In this document: piece by piece, positions 60,764-64,000 of the stretch | Numbering within the stretch: position 1 is the stretch's first letter | Layout: each line of letters starts with the position of its first letter | NCBI GenBank assembly: GCA_965214325.1 | Contig: CBDCBG010000006.1 | Coordinates: 744,001-808,000, forward strand | DNA length: 64,000 nt | From: JAJEFO01 sp965214325 | GTDB taxonomy: Bacteria > Pseudomonadota > Alphaproteobacteria > Rhodobacterales > Rhodobacteraceae | Direction: 5' to 3' | Program-made: the position numbers and the translations under genes | The notes under the pieces: generated by a model | Databases searched by the model: none | Told to the model about the DNA's origin: nothing | The model's input: only the letters and a program-made list of their open reading frames with translations

Positions 60764-61570
60764 ATGTCGTTTTCGATTTCCGGCAAGACCGCCGTTGTCA
60801 CAGGGGCCGCCAATGGGGTTGGCCTCTCCATCGCGCGGCATTTCCTGAAGCAAGGCGCCAAGGTGATGCTCGCCGACATGGACGAGACGCGGCTCGCCGA
60901 GGAAGTGAATGGCATCGAGGAAGGCAGCGAAAGCGCAACCTGCTTTGCGGGGGACCTGCGCGAAAGGCTCACGGTTGCAAACCTGCTCTCCGCAACGATA
61001 GACCGCTTCGAGCAGGTGGATATCCTCGTCAACGCGTCCCGACAGGTCATGACCGGGGACCCGCTCAACTCCAATGGCGACGGCGTTCAGATGCTCATCG
61101 AGCAGAACCTGATGACCTCCCTGCGGGTTTCGCAGATATTCGCGAAACGCATGATCAAGCAGTCCGAAGACGGCGTCGGCGAATCGCCTGCCGGGTCAAT
61201 CATCAACCTGTCTTCGATTGCGGCATGCCGGTCCCAGCCAAGGCTCATGGCCTATTCCGTGAGTTCCGCCGCGCTCAATCAGATGACGCGCGCCTTGGCC
61301 GTAGCACTCGCGCCGCACCGAATCCGCGTGAACGCCATCGCGTTCGGCTCGGTCATGAGCGCCTCGTTGAAGGATGCCCTGGAAGGCAACAAGGGCATGC
61401 GCAACGAGATCATCTCCTCGACTCCGCTTGGACGCATCGCGAGTCCGACCGAACTTGCGGATGTCGCGCAGTTCCTGGCCTCGGACGGATCGGACTTCGT
61501 TACGGGGCAGATTCTCACGGCGGACGGCGGAAGGACTCTTGTGGATGCCGCTGACGCCCCGGCACACTGA
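60764..61570 (+). CDS. Short-chain dehydrogenase/reductase-like protein without the catalytic lysine
   Basis: 268 residues. Rossmann motif TGAANGVGLSIARH, then ADMDE for cofactor choice, and NASRQ in place of the usual NNAG. The active-site serine is in IINLSSIAA and tyrosine in MAYSVSSAAL, but the YxxxK lysine is Ser (YSVSS). The rest (RVNAIAFGSVMSASL, TGQILTADGGRTL) is standard SDR. Loss of Lys would weaken or abolish redox activity, so it may act as a structural or binding protein. Five bp after the methyltransferase gene; probably the same transcript. Confidence 0.85.
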   Translation: MSFSISGKTAVVTGAANGVGLSIARHFLKQGAKVMLADMDETRLAEEVNGIEEGSESATCFAGDLRERLTVANLLSATIDRFEQVDILVNASRQVMTGDPLNSNGDGVQMLIEQNLMTSLRVSQIFAKRMIKQSEDGVGESPAGSIINLSSIAACRSQPRLMAYSVSSAALNQMTRALAVALAPHRIRVNAIAFGSVMSASLKDALEGNKGMRNEIISSTPLGRIASPTELADVAQFLASDGSDFVTGQILTADGGRTLVDAADAPAH

Positions 61571-61952
61571 CGCCGCCCGCTCCGAGAGACCTCAAGCCGC
61601 ACGTCCCGCGACTCGCTGGAGGGATCGGTCATCGGGCTGCCGAATTGAGGGCTTGACTGGGCATGCCATGCCTTCGGGTTGCGGCTGCCGGACCAATCAC
61701 GAGCGCTGCCAGGTTCATGCGCAAGACAATGGGCCATGTCATGTCGGGGCGCCGCCCGCCGGATCGGAGCCGTTCACTGTCAAGCAAGCCGAAAGCGGCG
61801 ATGATCAGCGAGTCGCCCGCGACCCGGATGGTCGGATGCACAGGCACGAGAAGTCGCAGGCGAAGGCCGACGGACGGCGGCGCATTGGGATCGGCGCGAC
61901 GTTTCGCCGACTTGCAAGGTCCAGTGGCTGGTCGCTCGGTGACAGGATGCGC
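61571..61952. other. Gene-free convergent interval
   Basis: About 380 bp between the SDR gene and the sugar ABC ATPase gene, which end toward each other. I see no supported gene. Terminators for both are expected; no clear hairpin with T-run was found. Confidence 0.5.
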
Positions 61953-62753
61953 TCAGGCGGCGGCGCGCGAGCCCATGATATGCGTGACGATGGCTTCGCG
62001 AGTGACTTCGCTTGTGCGCAACTGCGCGTTGACCTCACCGCGGTGCATGACCGCGATGCTGTCAGCGCAACGGAATACGTGCTCGAGGTTGTGGCTGACC
62101 ATGAGCACGGTCAATCCCTGGTCGCGCAGGCGCTCGATGATCGTCAGCACCCGGTCGGTTTCCTCCACGCCGAGCGCCGCGGTCGGCTCGTCCATGATGA
62201 TCAGCCGGGCATCGGAGTGGATTGCCCGACCGATGGCAACTGCCTGCCTCTGCCCACCAGACATGACGAACGCATTCGCGTAAGGATTTCCGATGCGTAT
62301 CCCCACCCGCTCTGTCAGGACCTTGAGTGCCTCGACGCGCATGGCCGCCTTGTCCAGCACCTTGATGAGGCCGCCGAGATGCGACTTCACGCGTTCCTGG
62401 CCCAGAAAGAAGTTCTGGACAAGGTCGAATGTCCCGACCAGGGCCAGATCCTGGTAAATGGCTTCGATGCCGAGGCTGCGGGCGGCCTCGGGGTTCGGGA
62501 CGCTGATCTCCTGGCCATCCAGGACGATCGTGCCGGAGGTCGGCGGATGCACCCCCATGACGATCTTGATGAGGGTCGACTTGCCCGCTCCGTTGTCCCC
62601 GACAAGGGCCGTCACCTCGCCGCGCGGCACATCGATGGAGGCGCCGCGCAGGGCCTGCACGCCGCCGAAGGACTTCCTGATGTCCCACAGCGCCAGCAGC
62701 ACCTCCCCCGCCGCGGCGGGGGAGACTTGGCTTGAAGGTGACTCAGTTGCCAC
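61953..62753 (-). CDS. Sugar-type ABC transporter ATPase, single domain
   Basis: 266 residues. Walker A GDNGAGKST, Q-loop IYQDLALV, signature MSGGQRQAVAIGRAI, Walker B LIIMDEPTAALG and SHNLEHV. Only one nucleotide-binding domain is present, whereas RbsA/XylG-type proteins have two; such half-length forms are known for FrcA-like fructose/ribose importers. Its start overlaps the binding-protein gene end by 11 bases. It forms the importer with the permease at the window end. Confidence 0.92.
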   Translation of the reverse strand: MATESPSSQVSPAAAGEVLLALWDIRKSFGGVQALRGASIDVPRGEVTALVGDNGAGKSTLIKIVMGVHPPTSGTIVLDGQEISVPNPEAARSLGIEAIYQDLALVGTFDLVQNFFLGQERVKSHLGGLIKVLDKAAMRVEALKVLTERVGIRIGNPYANAFVMSGGQRQAVAIGRAIHSDARLIIMDEPTAALGVEETDRVLTIIERLRDQGLTVLMVSHNLEHVFRCADSIAVMHRGEVNAQLRTSEVTREAIVTHIMGSRAAA

Positions 62754-63759
62754 TCTGCAGCTCCTTTTCGATCTCCGGCCAGTTTTCCATGAGACGGAGC
62801 GCGCCCTCGGGCACCTTGGTGAGCACGTCCTCGCGCGAAGAGACCATCACCATATCGAGTGGGTACTGCCTTTCGATCTCCTGTCCGTTGGAATGGCGGG
62901 CGATAGCGTCGGCGATGTAGCGGCCGCTGGACTGGCTGTCCCGGAAGATGGAGCCACGGATGAGCCCTTCCCAGATCATGTCGAGTTCCGGCGGCACGGC
63001 GCCGAAGCCGAAAACGTCAACGCCGTCTTCGCCCATCCCCTTCAGGGCGCTGGCAACACCCATGGCCATGGAGCTGTTGCCGGCATAGACCGCCTTGACG
63101 TCCGGATTTGCGAGGATGAGCCTCTCGGTGGCGTCGAACGCACGCGCCTGTTCCCAGTACGCGTAATGCTCGAACGCGATCTCGATGCCCGCTTCGGTCC
63201 ACAGATCGCGTGCGGTGCCGACACGTTGCTCGGAAATCTGGTTTCCGGGCTCCGCGAACATCAGCCCCACCTTGTCGCCCGCAGACAGGACGTTCTCAAG
63301 CGCCCACTTCGCGGTGACCTCGCCACCCTCGGCGTGGGAGTAGCCGCTGTAAGCAAGCACGTCGACGCCCGCGTCCTCGGGATGCACGTCGAGGTGGTTC
63401 ACGACGATGATCGGGATGCCAGCCTCGTTGGCCGCCTTCAGCGCCGGCACAATGCCGAAATAGTCGATCGGCCCGACGATTATGTAGTCCATGTCTAGAG
63501 TGATGAGATCCTCGACAATGTCCAGCTGCTGCTGGACATTGGCCTCGGCAGTCGAGGCGCGGGCCGTGAACTCGATGGCAACGCCCTGGCTCTCCATCTC
63601 CTCCTGGAAGGCCACGGCGAACTGGCCGAAGTAATCCAGGGTGTCATAGACGGGCGGCGCGAAGCCGATCTTCAGAGGCCCATCGGCAGCCATGGCGCCT
63701 GTGCCAGCGCCCATTGCCAGAGTGAGTCCCACGGCGATCCCGGACAGGTGTCTCTTCAT
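62743..63759 (-). CDS. Sugar-type ABC transporter substrate-binding protein
   Basis: 338 residues from the ATG at 63759 with GGGAGGAATTG upstream. A signal peptide ends near AMAADG. The mature part has the periplasmic-binding/LacI-like fold: LKIGFAPPVYDTLDYFGQFA, TLDMDYIIVGPIDYFGIVPA, GIPIIVVNHLDVHPEDAG and AVYAGNSSMAMGVASALKGM. It binds a sugar or polyol (ribose, fructose, inositol types). The operon order is permease, binding protein, ATPase. Confidence 0.92.
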   Translation of the reverse strand: MKRHLSGIAVGLTLAMGAGTGAMAADGPLKIGFAPPVYDTLDYFGQFAVAFQEEMESQGVAIEFTARASTAEANVQQQLDIVEDLITLDMDYIIVGPIDYFGIVPALKAANEAGIPIIVVNHLDVHPEDAGVDVLAYSGYSHAEGGEVTAKWALENVLSAGDKVGLMFAEPGNQISEQRVGTARDLWTEAGIEIAFEHYAYWEQARAFDATERLILANPDVKAVYAGNSSMAMGVASALKGMGEDGVDVFGFGAVPPELDMIWEGLIRGSIFRDSQSSGRYIADAIARHSNGQEIERQYPLDMVMVSSREDVLTKVPEGALRLMENWPEIEKELQSGN

Positions 63760-63806
63760 TGCAATTCCTCCCATTTTTTCGGGCATCCAAATTCCTGGCC
63801 ATGTGG

Positions 63807-64000
63807 TCAGCCGCTCGCCATGCCCTGGCGGCGGAAACGGTAAAGCTGAATGGCAACGGCGATGACGAGGGTTGTTCCGATGACGATCTGCTGCCAGTAG
63901 AAGGGCACACCCATCAGAAGCAGGCCGTTTTCGGCGACGCCGAGAAAGACCGCCCCGAAGAACGTGCCAAGCAGCGTGGCGTAGCCGCCGAACAGGAACG
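63807..64000 (-). CDS. Sugar-type ABC transporter permease, C-terminal end only
   Basis: The last 63 residues of a RbsC-like permease are inside the window: FLFGGYATLLGTFFGAVFLG, then ENGLLLMGVPFYWQQIVIGT and a basic end LYRFRRQGMASG. This is the typical end of BPD_transp_2 permeases, with the last two membrane helices. The start lies beyond the window. It precedes the binding-protein gene by about 50 bp on the same strand. Confidence 0.85.
   Translation of the reverse strand, partial: FLFGGYATLLGTFFGAVFLGVAENGLLLMGVPFYWQQIVIGTTLVIAVAIQLYRFRRQGMASG

Overview
The window is high-GC DNA from an alphaproteobacterium, most likely a member of the Rhodobacterales (Roseobacter/Paracoccus relatives). 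The clearest sign is the NADH dehydrogenase (complex I) locus. It carries the small extra genes typical of that order (a DUF5337-like membrane protein between nuoE and nuoF, a DUF5333-like secreted protein before nuoG, a carboxymuconolactone-decarboxylase-like protein between nuoI and nuoJ) and the tail nuoN-birA-coaX-rnj. Family and domain assignments are from memory of motifs; no database was searched.

Layout. 1-2.7 kb: end of an amino-acid-type binding protein gene, an XRE-cupin regulator and a creatininase-family hydrolase. 2.8-18.4 kb, minus strand: rnj, coaX, two decayed genes, birA, then nuoN-M-L-K-J-(CMD)-I-H-G and the DUF5333-like gene. 18.4-28.6 kb: a block that separates nuoG from nuoF. 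It holds a Gfo/Idh/MocA dehydrogenase, a decayed metallo-beta-lactamase-fold gene, a small lipoprotein, a plus-strand three-subunit molybdenum hydroxylase with a 48-residue membrane protein and a cytochrome b561-like protein, two small proteins and an SMP-30 lactonase. 28.9-34.4 kb, minus strand: nuoF, the DUF5337-like gene, nuoE, D, C, B, A. 34.5-44 kb: an EcsC-family protein, a possible group II intron remnant, a complete ISKra4-type insertion sequence with a 10-bp direct repeat, an NCS2 permease, isovaleryl-CoA dehydrogenase and a second ISKra4-like transposase. 44-50 kb: a DegT aminotransferase, gph, glmU and glmS. 50-56.4 kb: a lipoprotein, a polyamine-type ABC operon (potD-B-C-A) and a convergent class III aminotransferase. 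57-64 kb: a D,D-carboxypeptidase with a SPOR domain, an HAD hydrolase, clpS, an RsmC-type methyltransferase, an SDR protein and the end of a sugar-type ABC operon.

The most unusual feature is a dispersed three-copy family derived from IscB (the OMEGA ancestor of Cas9). Each copy has a roughly 228-nt conserved segment at the place where an omega RNA is expected, and a 3' GC hairpin whose base lies 18-19 nt before the start codon of a same-strand host gene: the creatininase at 1949, gph at 45663 and the aminotransferase at 56414. One copy still encodes an IscB-like protein. That protein keeps the PLMP motif, RuvC-I, the Arg-rich bridge and the C-terminal domain, but lacks RuvC-II, HNH and RuvC-III, so it should be unable to cut DNA. 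A second copy has lost nearly the whole reading frame and looks like a stand-alone RNA element. Whether these are only insertion debris or a domesticated RNA-guided or leader-RNA system is the main open question here.

How the genes work together. Complex I subunits NuoA-N would make one respiratory NADH:quinone oxidoreductase from two separated gene blocks. The Tat-tagged FeS subunit plus cytochrome b561 suggest that the molybdenum hydroxylase acts in the periplasm and passes electrons to quinone. GlmU and GlmS feed UDP-GlcNAc to the cell wall, which the carboxypeptidase trims. The pot operon and neighbouring aminotransferase fit uptake and breakdown of an amine.
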